Shown: piece after piece, positions 51,035-60,088 of the stretch
Layout: each line of letters starts with the position of its first letter
Position numbering within the stretch: position 1 is the stretch's first letter
Assembly (NCBI RefSeq): GCF_020923435.1
Contig: NZ_CP087263.1
Span: 2,003,970 to 2,067,969, forward strand
Direction: 5' to 3'
DNA: 64,000 bases
Source: Brevibacillus humidisoli
GTDB lineage: Bacteria; Bacillota; Bacilli; Brevibacillales; Brevibacillaceae
Position numbers and translations under genes: made by a program
Notes under the pieces: model-generated
Told to the model about the DNA's origin: nothing
The model's database searches: none
The model's input: the letters and a program-made list of their open reading frames with translations, nothing else

Positions 51035-52312
51035 ATGACAAACCAAGCAATCTTAGCCATTGGACTTTTTCTGCTAACGTACGCTTTTATCATCAGTGAA
51101 AAAATTCACCGCACCATTGTTGCCATGGCTGGTGGGCTGCTCATGGTCCTGTTTGGCGTTGTCACCCAGGAGGAAGCGCTGCACCACGTCGATTTTAACA
51201 CTCTCGGACTGCTTGTCGGGATGATGGTGCTGGTCGCGATCACCGCCCAGACCGGAGTGTTCAAATACATGGCGATCAAAGCGGCCAAACTGGCGAAGGG
51301 CAATCCCTTGCAGGTATTGATTTATCTCTGCCTGATCACAGCCGTTGCCTCTGCCTTTCTTGACAACGTCACAACAGTTTTGTTGATGGTACCGGTTACA
51401 TTTAGTATCGCTCGACAGTTGAGGGTGAACCCGCTCCCCTTTCTGATCAGCGAAATCATCGCCTCCAACGTCGGCGGTACCGCTACACTGATCGGTGACC
51501 CGCCAAACATCATGATTGGCAGTGCCGTTCCGGAGCTTGATTTTATGGCCTTTATGGTTAACCTCGGCCCCATTGCCGTATTGATCCTCGCGGTTACCAT
51601 TGCCTTGCTGGCGCTGATCTACCGAAAAGATATGAAATCATCCCCAGAGTTGCAGGCAAAACTGATGGATCTCAACGAACGGGACGAGATCACCGATGTC
51701 ACCCTGCTGAAAAAATCGTTAACCGTACTCGCTCTGACGATTCTCGGATTCATGCTGCATGGCGTGTTCCATCTTGAATCGGCCACCATCGCTCTGACCG
51801 GTGCCTTCTTGCTGTTGCTGCTAACGGGAGAGCACTATCTGGAGGATGCATTGGGTAAAGTAGAGTGGAATACGATTTTCTTTTTCGTCGGCCTGTTTGC
51901 CCTCGTCTCCGGACTGGTGGAAACCGGGGTGATTGCCCGGATGGCAGAGGCGGCAATTGAATGGACCGGCGGGGATTCGATGCTGACATCGATCCTGATC
52001 CTCTGGTTGAGCGCAATCGCCTCTGCCTTCGTAGACAACATCCCGTTTGTGGCGACGATGATCCCAATGATCCAGGAGATGGGCAGTCTGGGGATCCACA
52101 ATCTCGAACCCCTCTGGTGGAGCCTTGCACTTGGTGCCTGCCTCGGTGGAAACGGCACGATTATAGGCGCCAGCGCCAACGTAATCGTAGCAGGTATGGC
52201 AGCCAAGGAAGGGCATCACATCAGTTTCCTTGGGTTTATGAAAATCGCATTTCCGCTGATGATCTTGTCCATTCTGATTGCCCATGGATACGTCTACCTG
52301 CGGTACTTCTGA
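51035..52312 (+). CDS. ArsB/NhaD-type anion or sodium/proton transporter
   Basis: Twelve or so membrane segments in 425 residues. The family pattern of the ion transporter (IT) superfamily is visible: VTQEEALHHVDFNTLGLLVG (first), AFLDNVTTVLLMVPVTFS, NVGGTATLIGDPPNIMIGS, then in the second half FVDNIPFVATMIPMIQEM and GGNGTIIGASANVIVAGMA. These repeat motifs (DNVTT/NIPF and GGTATLIGDPPN/GGNGTIIG) are the substrate-binding hairpins. Substrate cannot be told (citrate, arsenite, sodium). Own TATAAT at 50994-50999. Not in an arsenic cluster. Confidence 0.88.
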   Translation: MTNQAILAIGLFLLTYAFIISEKIHRTIVAMAGGLLMVLFGVVTQEEALHHVDFNTLGLLVGMMVLVAITAQTGVFKYMAIKAAKLAKGNPLQVLIYLCLITAVASAFLDNVTTVLLMVPVTFSIARQLRVNPLPFLISEIIASNVGGTATLIGDPPNIMIGSAVPELDFMAFMVNLGPIAVLILAVTIALLALIYRKDMKSSPELQAKLMDLNERDEITDVTLLKKSLTVLALTILGFMLHGVFHLESATIALTGAFLLLLLTGEHYLEDALGKVEWNTIFFFVGLFALVSGLVETGVIARMAEAAIEWTGGDSMLTSILILWLSAIASAFVDNIPFVATMIPMIQEMGSLGIHNLEPLWWSLALGACLGGNGTIIGASANVIVAGMAAKEGHHISFLGFMKIAFPLMILSILIAHGYVYLRYF

Positions 52313-52356
52313 TCCTGCAGTAAGATCGGTGCACACCACAAGAAGGAGGTTTCAAT

Positions 52357-52632
52357 GTGGTCAGCTATACGTACGATGATGCGCAAATCGAAGTAAGTGA
52401 ATCGAAAAATGACGAGGATGTAACATTCAACGTTATCGTGAAGACGGATGAGATGCGGGAGCGGGTCAAGGAACTGCGATCCTACTTCGAGGAAAACAAA
52501 GACTACACCGACGCGATGTTTTACTCGCATCAGGACGGTCACTACGAAGTCATCGTCCGCAATAAATTCTATCTGGTCTTCTTGCTGCATGCCTTCCGTT
52601 TTCGCTGTATCCAATCGCTTTCTTGGGAGTAA
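52357..52632 (+). CDS. Unknown small protein, 91 residues
   Basis: Not recognised. GTG start at 52357, 9 nt after AAGGAGG (an ATG two bases earlier is out of frame). Predicted alpha-beta: YTYDDAQIEVSESKNDEDVT, MRERVKELRSYFEENKDYT, DGHYEVIVRNKFYLVFLLHA and a C-terminal FRFRCIQSLSWE. Acidic N-terminal half, no cysteine motif beyond one. It is 44 nt after the transporter and ends against a bidirectional terminator. Could be a small regulator or a domain similar to Bacillus DUF proteins; no function proposed. Confidence 0.7.
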   Translation: MVSYTYDDAQIEVSESKNDEDVTFNVIVKTDEMRERVKELRSYFEENKDYTDAMFYSHQDGHYEVIVRNKFYLVFLLHAFRFRCIQSLSWE

Positions 52633-52654
52633 GGCTTGCGATCGTACCTGAAAA

Positions 52655-52697
52655 ACAAAACCGGCGCTGATTTAATCCAGCGCCGGTTTTGTTTTTA
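52655..52697. terminator. Bidirectional terminator
   Basis: AAAACCGGCGCTG and CAGCGCCGGTTTT (52657-52690) are perfect over 13 bp; plus strand ends GTTTTT and minus strand AAAA/TTTTTG. Confidence 0.92.
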
Positions 52698-53828
52698 CGT
52701 AAAAAGATCGAGAATCTGACTGACGTCATCTAAAATGTAATCCGCTTGTTCCTCCTCAAACTTGCTGCGTGCCGCTTGGCCGGAGAGACCGGTCAAGGTA
52801 GCAGCAAAACGGCAGCCAATGGCTCGGGCGGCCAGCAGATCAGCTAGTGAATCGCCGACGATCAGTACTTCATTGCCATTGGAGATCGGCAGTGGGTGAA
52901 ACAGTGCCTGCTGAATCTCTGTATGCAAACCTAGCAGTCCCTTTACGTAGCAATACGGATGGGGTTTGGCCAGTGGAGCGTGTTCAGGAAATGCCCTCTC
53001 TGCCTCCAGTACATCGCTCGCTGTCACGATGCGATCCGATTCAAAGAGATCGAGCAGGTTTAATTCCGCCAACGGTACATGTGTCTCGATCGTCGGACGT
53101 CCTGTGCCGATCCCCAAGGTCAGTCCTTTTTCTTTTAACTTCAGCAAGATCTCTCGCAGTTTGGCCGGTTCCACAATCGGTATCTCGTCTTTCAGAAAGC
53201 CTTTTTTCCCCGGCTGTGCCGTCTCCCTGCCAATCGATGCGGCGACCCGTTCGTCTCCCAGATACCACTCTTGGAAAGTCTCCTGACACAACTTCCACAG
53301 TTCACTGTTGCGCGAAAAACTCTGCGTCTCTACACCGCAGCGTTCTTTGGCAATATGGTTGAGGTAGGTTAACAACTCAGCTTTTTGTGCTTTGCCTTTG
53401 GCAAAGTCTGCGGTAAATCCGGCGTAGTCCAGCGGTGTACTGACGGCTGAACCGACTGCTTCTCCAAGCTGTCTCAATCTCTGTTGATCTACCTGTCCGC
53501 AGAGCAACTCGTTCACAAGTTCCGGTCTTTCGCCTTGGAGCTGTTCGCAGATGCGAATCAGTTGATAGGAAAAGGCCAGAAACACCATGTCCCAGTTGGA
53601 GTTGATCCCCCTGGACTTGATAAAGTTGAGTACGTCATCAGTAGCAAAAACGGTCTCTCGCACTCTGCGGATCGTCTGTTCATCGGGAGAAGGGGTAAAC
53701 TGGTCCCCTGCCAACCCCACATAAAGTGGATTGTGCAACAATTCCCAAACGGTCAGCGCCGACGCGTCAAAATAACGTTCCTCACTCAGCATTACACCGT
53801 CAACGTCAAATAAAATAGTCTTGATCAT
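52695..53828 (-). CDS. HAD-superfamily hydrolase with a long insert
   Basis: Start chosen at ATG 53828 (MIKTILFDVDGVMLSEERYF), 8 nt after GAGGAG; the GTG nine bases before is less likely. HAD motifs: DVDGVM (motif I, about 8-13), GIGTGRPTI (motif II), ALAKPHPYCYVKGLLG (motif III lysine) and IVGDSLADLLAARAIGCRFA (motif IV). The 377 residues include about 200 extra between motifs I and II, rich in helices, as in an elaborate cap domain. Alternative: a phosphoglycolate-phosphatase-like or pyrophosphatase-type enzyme. Starts opposite the resE gene, separated by 58 nt. Confidence 0.85.
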   Translation of the reverse strand: MIKTILFDVDGVMLSEERYFDASALTVWELLHNPLYVGLAGDQFTPSPDEQTIRRVRETVFATDDVLNFIKSRGINSNWDMVFLAFSYQLIRICEQLQGERPELVNELLCGQVDQQRLRQLGEAVGSAVSTPLDYAGFTADFAKGKAQKAELLTYLNHIAKERCGVETQSFSRNSELWKLCQETFQEWYLGDERVAASIGRETAQPGKKGFLKDEIPIVEPAKLREILLKLKEKGLTLGIGTGRPTIETHVPLAELNLLDLFESDRIVTASDVLEAERAFPEHAPLAKPHPYCYVKGLLGLHTEIQQALFHPLPISNGNEVLIVGDSLADLLAARAIGCRFAATLTGLSGQAARSKFEEEQADYILDDVSQILDLFT

Positions 53829-53886
53829 CTCGTCCACTCCTCTCTTCTCTCATCGCCACTGTATTTCAACGCTGTCTCCTCCTTCT

Positions 53887-55650
53887 TCAGGATGACAGTT
53901 TAATCGTAAAGGTTGTCCCCTCACCCGGCTTGGAATGTACCGTAATCGTACCCCCATGCGCCTCGATAATATTTTTGGCAATCCCCAGGCCCAGCCCGGT
54001 TCCCGCTCTGCCCCGTGTCCGTGCCTTGTCCGCCTTGTAAAAGCGCTCAAACACAAATGGCAAATCTTCCTGTGGGATCCCGCTTCCTGTGTCGCTCACT
54101 TCGATCAGCGGTCCTTCACCGCGCACACTCAGCTTTACGGTTCCATGAGCCGGAGTATGGCGGAGTGCATTGTCGATCAGATTGGTCAGCACTTGTTCCA
54201 TCCGATCCGGATCAAACCATGCCTCTTCGACCGGTGTCTTCATTTCCAATTGAAGCGCAATCGATCGTTCACGGGCAATGTTGGCAAACTTGCGCTGTAT
54301 CCGTTCAAAATAAGGACGAATAGTGACCTGCTCCCGCTGCAGTTCGACGTGTCCTGCCTCCATCCTGGCCAGGTCAAGCAGTTCATTGACCAGTTTGGTC
54401 ATGCGCACTGACTCGTCGTAAATGATTTTCGCCAGTTCCTTGTGTTCTTCCGGCGTCGCAGCAATGTCATCGACGATCGCTTCGCTGTATCCCTGCAGCA
54501 TCGAGAGCGGCGTACGAAGCTCATGTGACACATTGGCAACGAAATCCTTGCGCAGTTTGTCCAGTTTACGCTCTTTGGTCATGTCGCGAAGCACTGCCAC
54601 CGCTCCACCGATGTGCTCCTTTACATAGAGGGGGGCGACGACGACTGACCAGATCCTCCCCTGTAGCGGGATGTCCTCTGTCACCTCATACTCACTCTCC
54701 AGCACCCGCTGGTAGAGTGAAAAGATGGGGCTGGGGACGCTGTTTTGTTCGTATTCCCAGTCGCGCAGGAACTGTTCGGCAGGGGGATTGGTGACAGCAA
54801 TCCGTCCTTCCGCATCGATCATAATCACACCGTCAACCATACTGCGCAGCACACTGGCCAATTGCTCCTTTTCCCGCGAGACGGCGTGTACCAACCCATC
54901 CAGTCTGCTCGCCATCGTGTTGAATGAAGAAGCCAACTCCCCGATCTCGTCACTGGTGCGGATCGGAATCTCGGCATGGAAATCCCCTTCCGCGATCCGG
55001 TGTGCCGTCTGCTTCATCTGGCGGAGCGGAAAGGTGATCCGGGATGAGAGAAAGAAAGCAAATACGGTCGTCGAGATAAAACCAAGGACGCCGACGACAA
55101 AAATCAGTTTGCGCACTTCGGCTACTGTCCCGTTAAAGTCTTCCAGTGCCTGATACATGACGATAGCGCCGGTTTGACCGGCTCCGATCACAAGCGGTAC
55201 CGTTACCGCCAAGATCTGGGTGCGGTCATTGCCATTAGATGATTCGCTGTGAAAGATCATTCTCGTTGGCTCTGGATGGGCGCCGCTCAGGGCTTCTTCT
55301 AGCGGCAGCTGCGGATGACGCAGCAGTTCGTCCGCATCCACATGCGGCAAGATAGACTTATCCGGCGATTGGGTGATGAGTCTGGACTGCTCGTCAACCA
55401 CGAGCAGTCCGGTACGGTACACAGACCCCAGTTTCGTCGCCAATTCAACCATTTGACGCTTGTCTTGCTCCTCATCCAGGCTGGCCGACAAACGTTCCGC
55501 CAAGGCGCGCAGATCGTCTGTTTGCTTGCGGAGATAATACGTGTCAAACGATTGAACAATCAGCAGGCTGAAGATGGTCAGAACGAGTGCAAACAAAGCA
55601 ATGATCGTCATCCAAAGCTTGCCGACGACGCTGCGGAATAACATCTCCAC
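53887..55650 (-). CDS. resE: Sensor histidine kinase ResE
   Basis: Membrane kinase that phosphorylates ResD under oxygen limitation or nitric oxide (family role). Start is GTG at 55650, 9 nt after GAGGTG, and follows the resD stop directly. The 587-residue protein has two membrane helices (about 10-35 and 175-195) around an extracytoplasmic sensor domain, HAMP (about 195-250, ITFPLRQMKQTAHRIAEGDF), a PAS-like region (about 260-345) and the kinase core: VSHELRTPLSMLQGYSE with the phospho-histidine, NLIDNALRHTPAHG (N box), DTGSGIPQEDLP and GTGLGLGIAKNIIEAHGG. Last gene of the res series. Confidence 0.92.
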   Translation of the reverse strand: MEMLFRSVVGKLWMTIIALFALVLTIFSLLIVQSFDTYYLRKQTDDLRALAERLSASLDEEQDKRQMVELATKLGSVYRTGLLVVDEQSRLITQSPDKSILPHVDADELLRHPQLPLEEALSGAHPEPTRMIFHSESSNGNDRTQILAVTVPLVIGAGQTGAIVMYQALEDFNGTVAEVRKLIFVVGVLGFISTTVFAFFLSSRITFPLRQMKQTAHRIAEGDFHAEIPIRTSDEIGELASSFNTMASRLDGLVHAVSREKEQLASVLRSMVDGVIMIDAEGRIAVTNPPAEQFLRDWEYEQNSVPSPIFSLYQRVLESEYEVTEDIPLQGRIWSVVVAPLYVKEHIGGAVAVLRDMTKERKLDKLRKDFVANVSHELRTPLSMLQGYSEAIVDDIAATPEEHKELAKIIYDESVRMTKLVNELLDLARMEAGHVELQREQVTIRPYFERIQRKFANIARERSIALQLEMKTPVEEAWFDPDRMEQVLTNLIDNALRHTPAHGTVKLSVRGEGPLIEVSDTGSGIPQEDLPFVFERFYKADKARTRGRAGTGLGLGIAKNIIEAHGGTITVHSKPGEGTTFTIKLSS

Positions 55651-56367
55651 TTACTTTGGCACCTCAAGCTTGTACCCCACACCCCATACGGTGGCAATCA
55701 TCTGTGCGGCCTGGGGAGAAACCTTGTTCAGCTTTTCCCGCAGCCGCTTGATATGGGTATCGACCGTCCGCAGATCACCGAAGAAGTCATAATGCCACAC
55801 GTCTTTCAGCAGTTCTTCACGCGAGAACACCTTGTCCGGGGACAGGGCCAGGTAGTGCAGCAGTTCGTACTCTTTTGGCGTCAGGTTAACCTCCTGCTGA
55901 TTGGCAATCACTTTGTGAGCGTCGTGGTCAATGGTCAGGTCGGGAAAGACGATGATCGAATGACTTGGCACGTTGTCTGTCTTCAGATACGCAGTAGCAG
56001 ACGAGCGGCGCAAGATCGCCTTTACCCGAAACACCACCTCGCGCGGGCTGAACGGTTTTACCACGTAATCATCCGCTCCCGCCTCAAAACCGTGAACACG
56101 GTTCGCCTCTTCTCCTTTTGCCGTCAGCATGATGATTGGTGTCGCCTTGTGCTCACGAATCTTTTGGCAGACCTCAATACCATCCATGCCTGGCAGCATC
56201 AGATCGAGCAAGATAATGTCGTAATCGGTTGTCATCGCCATTTCCCAGGCCTGCTCTCCCTGCTCCGCTTCATCAATCTGATAGTTTTCTCTCTCCAGAT
56301 ACATCCTAAGCAGTCGGCGAATCCGTTCTTCATCATCCACCACAAGTATCCTTGCTTCTTTTTCCAT
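55651..56367 (-). CDS. resD: Response regulator ResD
   Basis: OmpR-class DNA-binding regulator that controls cytochrome c biogenesis and anaerobic genes. Start at ATG 56367 (MEKEARILVVDDEERI), after AAAGAGGTGAATAAG. In 238 residues: receiver domain with VVDDEERIRRL, IILLDLMLPGMDG with the phospho-aspartate (about 55), TAKGEEANRVHGFEAGADDYVVKPF split over the switch region, then the winged helix (about 140-236) with LTPKEYELLHYLALSPDKVF and REKLNKVSPQAAQ, ending GVGYKLEVPK. Directly before resE. A hairpin lies between it and resC. Confidence 0.95.
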   Translation of the reverse strand: MEKEARILVVDDEERIRRLLRMYLERENYQIDEAEQGEQAWEMAMTTDYDIILLDLMLPGMDGIEVCQKIREHKATPIIMLTAKGEEANRVHGFEAGADDYVVKPFSPREVVFRVKAILRRSSATAYLKTDNVPSHSIIVFPDLTIDHDAHKVIANQQEVNLTPKEYELLHYLALSPDKVFSREELLKDVWHYDFFGDLRTVDTHIKRLREKLNKVSPQAAQMIATVWGVGYKLEVPK

Positions 56368-56403
56368 CTTATTCACCTCTTTCGGGAATCCGCAACTAAT
56401 ATG

Positions 56404-56431
56404 CCAAAAAGCTGGTCGCACAACCAGCTTT
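56404..56431 (-). terminator. Hairpin with U tract between resC and resD
   Basis: Minus-strand AAAGCTGGT and ACCAGCTTT (56408-56431), loop TGTGCG, then TTGGC. A fair terminator; only partial termination is likely, as resD has little room for its own promoter (37 bp to its start). Confidence 0.65.
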
Positions 56432-56447
56432 CAAGCTTATATCCTAC

Positions 56448-57674
56448 CTACACCCCAGCATACGAGTGAAGCCCGGCAATGACGAGGTTAACCACAACCA
56501 GCGTGATCAAGATGATCACAAAACCGATTACGGACATCCAGGCCGAACGGGTCCCCACCCATCCCCGGGACAGACGCAGGTGGAGATAGGCACTGTAAAA
56601 CAGCCAGACGATCAAGGCCCAGACCTCTTTGGGATCCCAGCCCCAGAACCGTCCCCACGCTTCTGCAGCCCAAATCATTGCAAAGATGAGCGCCCCCAGC
56701 GTAAACACGGGGTAGCCGATGGCGATCGCTCGGTAGCTGATTTCATCCAGCAGATCAGGTTCGATGTCTGCCACCGTCGGCTGCAGCACGGCTGCCAGCC
56801 GTCTGCGAAAGGTCAGCCGCAGCAGGCCGTATAGAACCAATCCGGAAAAAACAGACCAAATCATCGTGTTTAGCTTGCGGGCAGCATCTTTTCCTTCCAT
56901 CCAGACCGGCGCTTCAAACCAGGGTGTCATCGGCCCCGGTTTCGTAATCGTCGACTGGTAGGGGGCAACGATCGCGGGCAGTACATATTCCACTTCATGT
57001 GTTGATTCCACATTGCCCTCCGCATCAAACTGCGGGAAACTGAACGAGGTCTTTTGATCCAGATTGGCATAGGCGCTTACCATCAAGATAAATCCGAGCA
57101 GCATTAGGACGACGGCAAGCACAGTTTCCAACCAGAACGTGCTTTTACTGGGCCGATCCTGCGGAACTGTGCGAACCAGATACATCAGACCCGCGGCAAA
57201 CCCGACCGCCAGGATTCCTTCCCCCAAAGCAGCGGTCGTCACGTGAATATGCAGCCAGTAGCTCTGCAGTGCAGGAATCAGCGGTGTCACCTCGGAGGGA
57301 AAAACACTGGCGTAAGCAAGCATGATGATCCCTGTCGGTATGACGAACACACCCAGTACGGTAAGCCGATAGATCCGATAGATAATCAAAAAGGCAAGAA
57401 CAATACAGAATGACAGGAACGCCATAAACTCAAACATGTTGCTGGTCGGGCTGTGTCCCCCGGCTATCCAACGAGCAATGACGTAGCCAAGTTGGGCAAC
57501 AAAACCAATCACGACCAGGACGAAGCCGCTCCGGCCGTAGGCTCGTTCGTGTTCTTGCGGGTCGCGGTTGGCCCAGCGTTTGCCTGTGATCGCCAACACA
57601 AAGACGATCGTCGCTACTACGTAGAGAATAAAGGACACCAACAGCATCCATTCGCTGATTGTGATGAGTGACAA
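56448..57674 (-). CDS. resC: Cytochrome c biogenesis protein ResC (CcsA)
   Basis: Heme handling channel of the system II cytochrome c maturation pathway, in the membrane. The 408-residue protein has about ten membrane helices and the signature tryptophan-rich motif WGRFWGWDPKEVWALIVWLF (about 320-339; WWD motif), with histidines around SYWLHIHVTTAALGEG and YLHLRLSRGW. Start ATG at 57674, in the res order C-B-A. Works with ResB. Follows resB by 46 nt. Confidence 0.94.
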   Translation of the reverse strand: MSLITISEWMLLVSFILYVVATIVFVLAITGKRWANRDPQEHERAYGRSGFVLVVIGFVAQLGYVIARWIAGGHSPTSNMFEFMAFLSFCIVLAFLIIYRIYRLTVLGVFVIPTGIIMLAYASVFPSEVTPLIPALQSYWLHIHVTTAALGEGILAVGFAAGLMYLVRTVPQDRPSKSTFWLETVLAVVLMLLGFILMVSAYANLDQKTSFSFPQFDAEGNVESTHEVEYVLPAIVAPYQSTITKPGPMTPWFEAPVWMEGKDAARKLNTMIWSVFSGLVLYGLLRLTFRRRLAAVLQPTVADIEPDLLDEISYRAIAIGYPVFTLGALIFAMIWAAEAWGRFWGWDPKEVWALIVWLFYSAYLHLRLSRGWVGTRSAWMSVIGFVIILITLVVVNLVIAGLHSYAGV

Positions 57675-57720
57675 GGTCCCAAGTCCCTCCTTTAGATGAG
57701 ATTCGCCAAGCTGCAGTCGA

Positions 57721-59394
57721 TCAAGTTTGCCTTACCTGCTGCTTGGTCCGCTTGCCAGAAGCTTTTTTCTTCTCCTTTGACTCCAAGACAAGCGACACCG
57801 GCAAGGAGAGCTGATCGATCAGGAACTCTGCCTCCCGCTGCAGACCGAACCAGTTTTTGTTGGTGTGGCCTGCTACATACAGGCATCCCTGTTCCACATG
57901 CACCCAGATTCTGCGATGCTGCCAGTAGAAGCCCATCACTAGTCCGACCATCACGACAAAACTGCCAAAGTAGATCAGCGGCAGCATTTTGTCTTTCCGC
58001 ACCATCAGCCCTGTAATATCGGTAAAGTCCGGCATCTTGATTTCAAGCGTATACCGGCCGTTTTCCTTTTCAGGAATAATTCTGCCGGAGACGTAGATCA
58101 GTTTTTCAGCTGTACCGTCTGTCATAGATTTGACTTCCACAGCAAACATCGGATTGTTGGGCGTAGGTGACAGGGTGGCCGGTTCACCGCTTTCATCCAG
58201 GTAGAAGTCTGGAAAGTAATCGATGACACGAACGGTAACATCATCGGCGATAGTTTGTTCCGTGTCCGGCGCGTAGAGATCCAGTTTCAACTGGCCCAAC
58301 TGCTTGTTGCCCGCCTGTTTGTCAACTACGGTAAAGTTGAGTGCTTTTAGCTGCATCTCCTGTTTGGATGCCTGATAGAGATAAAGGTCTTCGTATACAA
58401 ATGGATGGTTGACCGTAATCGGGCCGGATTTCACTTCTTTCAGTTTCGGTTCGGCCCCAGGCAGGTCGGCATTTTGGTTCAGATACAGGATCGCGTCTGT
58501 CTGGAAGTTTTTTGCGACGACTCCACCATCCAGGTCGACTTGTTCCGGGAATTCGTGTTCCTCGTAATACTCGGTTTTGTACTCCACATTCTTGATGTAA
58601 TACGGGGTCTCAGGTACAGGCACCGTCTGCCCCTCCCGAACCCAGACAAACTCGTCCAGATACATGCCAGGCAGCCCTCGCAGCAGGACACCGAGCAGGA
58701 ACAGGATCAGTCCGATATGATTGATATAAGGACCCCATCGGCTGAAGCGGGCCTTCTCCCCGAGCAGGGACGTGCCTTCGCGGTATATCCGATACCCTTT
58801 CTTGCGCAGCACGCCAGCCGCTTGTTCCAGTGTCTCATCAGGAGACGAGATCGCCGCTTCACTCTCCCCATGCAGTCTCTGCCCCTGTAAAAAAGAGAGA
58901 TGGGGATTTACGCGTGGTTTGTTCAACGCCTTGTACAGCGGAACAATCCTGTCAAGGCTGCATATCACCAGTGACATCCCGATCATCACCAGAAGCGTGA
59001 TAAACCACCATGAGGAATACAGGTTGTGGAACCCCAACAGGTAGTAGATCTGCCCCAGTATCCCGTACGTATCCTCATAAAAGGCAGCCACTGCGCTCTC
59101 AGTGGGTACCGGCACAGGGATGTAACGTTCCTGTGGAAAGATTGTCCCGACCGCCGAGGCGATCAGGGTGATCAGGATTAGAACAACCGCGATTTTGACA
59201 GATGAAAAAAAGTTCCAAATCCAATCGATCACGGATTTCGTATGGGTTTTGGAGCGTCTGGCCATCCCTTCGTAGCGCATGCTGGGAAAGCTGTTTTGCT
59301 CGTTATCCCCTTCCACCGGCTTTCCGCACGATTCGCAGAGCAGAGTGCCAATCGGATTGGTATGTCCGCATTCACATTTCCGTTGGTCTGTCAT
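57721..59394 (-). CDS. resB: Cytochrome c biogenesis protein ResB with N-terminal zinc ribbon
   Basis: Partner of ResC in heme export and ligation. The 557-residue protein has four membrane segments (about 50-75, 117-140, 215-235, and 480-500), a large loop between helices 3 and 4 on the outside (about 240-470), and an N-terminal zinc-ribbon-like CECGHTNPIGTLLCESCGKP (CxC-x10-CxxC, residues 7-26) that the basic B. subtilis ResB lacks. The C-terminal tail is strongly basic (KEKKKASGKRTKQQVRQT). ATG at 59394. Directly between resC and resA; 4 nt after resA's stop. Confidence 0.93.
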   Translation of the reverse strand: MTDQRKCECGHTNPIGTLLCESCGKPVEGDNEQNSFPSMRYEGMARRSKTHTKSVIDWIWNFFSSVKIAVVLILITLIASAVGTIFPQERYIPVPVPTESAVAAFYEDTYGILGQIYYLLGFHNLYSSWWFITLLVMIGMSLVICSLDRIVPLYKALNKPRVNPHLSFLQGQRLHGESEAAISSPDETLEQAAGVLRKKGYRIYREGTSLLGEKARFSRWGPYINHIGLILFLLGVLLRGLPGMYLDEFVWVREGQTVPVPETPYYIKNVEYKTEYYEEHEFPEQVDLDGGVVAKNFQTDAILYLNQNADLPGAEPKLKEVKSGPITVNHPFVYEDLYLYQASKQEMQLKALNFTVVDKQAGNKQLGQLKLDLYAPDTEQTIADDVTVRVIDYFPDFYLDESGEPATLSPTPNNPMFAVEVKSMTDGTAEKLIYVSGRIIPEKENGRYTLEIKMPDFTDITGLMVRKDKMLPLIYFGSFVVMVGLVMGFYWQHRRIWVHVEQGCLYVAGHTNKNWFGLQREAEFLIDQLSLPVSLVLESKEKKKASGKRTKQQVRQT

Positions 59395-59398
59395 GATG

Positions 59399-59929
59399 TT
59401 ACCTCTCTTGTGGCAATAGTTTTGCCAACTTTTCCTCTATCATCTGCTCTGTTAGTTGAACGACGAGGATGTCCGTGATCGTCCCATTCTGGTCAATGAA
59501 GTAAGTGGTTGGAATCGGTCCGATATTGTAGAGCTTGGTAATTTCTCTCTCTCTGTCAAGCAGGATCGGGAATGTCACGCCAACCTGTTCGATAAACTTC
59601 TCCACCGTGATTGGTGTCTGACCGATATTGACGCCAATAAACGCCACATCGTCCCCGTACTTCTGATATTGCTTTTCCAGTTCCGGCATCTCTGCTTCAC
59701 AGGGCTTGCACCAGCTTCCCCAAAAATTGAGTACAACCGGCTTGCCTCGCAAGTCATCAAGTGTTATCGTACCGCCACCTAATTGCTCCAATTGAAAGTT
59801 GGGCGCGGCATCTCCGGCTTGCAGTACAGACTCCGAAGCAAAGCTGGAGTATACCGCAAAGACCAGCGCAGCCAAAAGTACGCCGAGAATGGCGATACGA
59901 ATAGGTGTGCGATTCTGTCTGCTCATCAC
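59399..59929 (-). CDS. resA: Thiol-disulfide oxidoreductase ResA
   Basis: Extracytoplasmic reductant that keeps apocytochrome c cysteines reduced for heme attachment. The 176-residue protein has one N-terminal membrane helix (about 9-29, [19 protein letters not shown]) and a thioredoxin fold with the catalytic [19 protein letters not shown] (CKPC, about 75-78), a conserved ResA glutamate (CEAE) and [13 protein letters not shown] (cis-proline). No lipobox. First gene of res; its promoter probably lies at 59990-60052, which also has inverted repeats. Complete. Confidence 0.95.
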   Translation of the reverse strand: MMSRQNRTPIRIAILGVLLAALVFAVYSSFASESVLQAGDAAPNFQLEQLGGGTITLDDLRGKPVVLNFWGSWCKPCEAEMPELEKQYQKYGDDVAFIGVNIGQTPITVEKFIEQVGVTFPILLDREREITKLYNIGPIPTTYFIDQNGTITDILVVQLTEQMIEEKLAKLLPQER

Positions 59930-59963
59930 ACATTCTCCTGTTCAATCGAAAGTATTCTAGATT

Positions 59964-59989
59964 GCCGACATAGTCATGATCATGTCGGC
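59964..59989. repeat. Inverted repeat in the resA upstream region
   Basis: GCCGACAT, 10 nt, ATGTCGGC: perfect 8-bp arms in the 184-bp stretch between rluB and resA. No U tract follows on either side, so it is not a typical terminator. Could be an operator or a leader hairpin, 40 bp before the resA start. Confidence 0.5.
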
Positions 59990-60034
59990 CTGTCCGTTCA
60001 CGTCGGCTTCGCACTTTTTCCGTTCTCGACTCTA

Positions 60035-60052
60035 ATTATAACGTTGTTACAA
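60035..60052 (-). promoter_or_regulatory. TATAAT element with overlapping imperfect palindrome ahead of resA
   Basis: Minus-strand TATAAT at 60035-60040; no strong -35. TTGTAAC, AAC, GTTATAA (60036-60052) forms a palindrome with one mismatch in seven pairs, overlapping the -10, in the style of a redox-repressor operator. Candidate only. Confidence 0.45.
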
Positions 60053-60088
60053 AATAGGCCAGCACACCATTTATGAACAGATTTTGAA

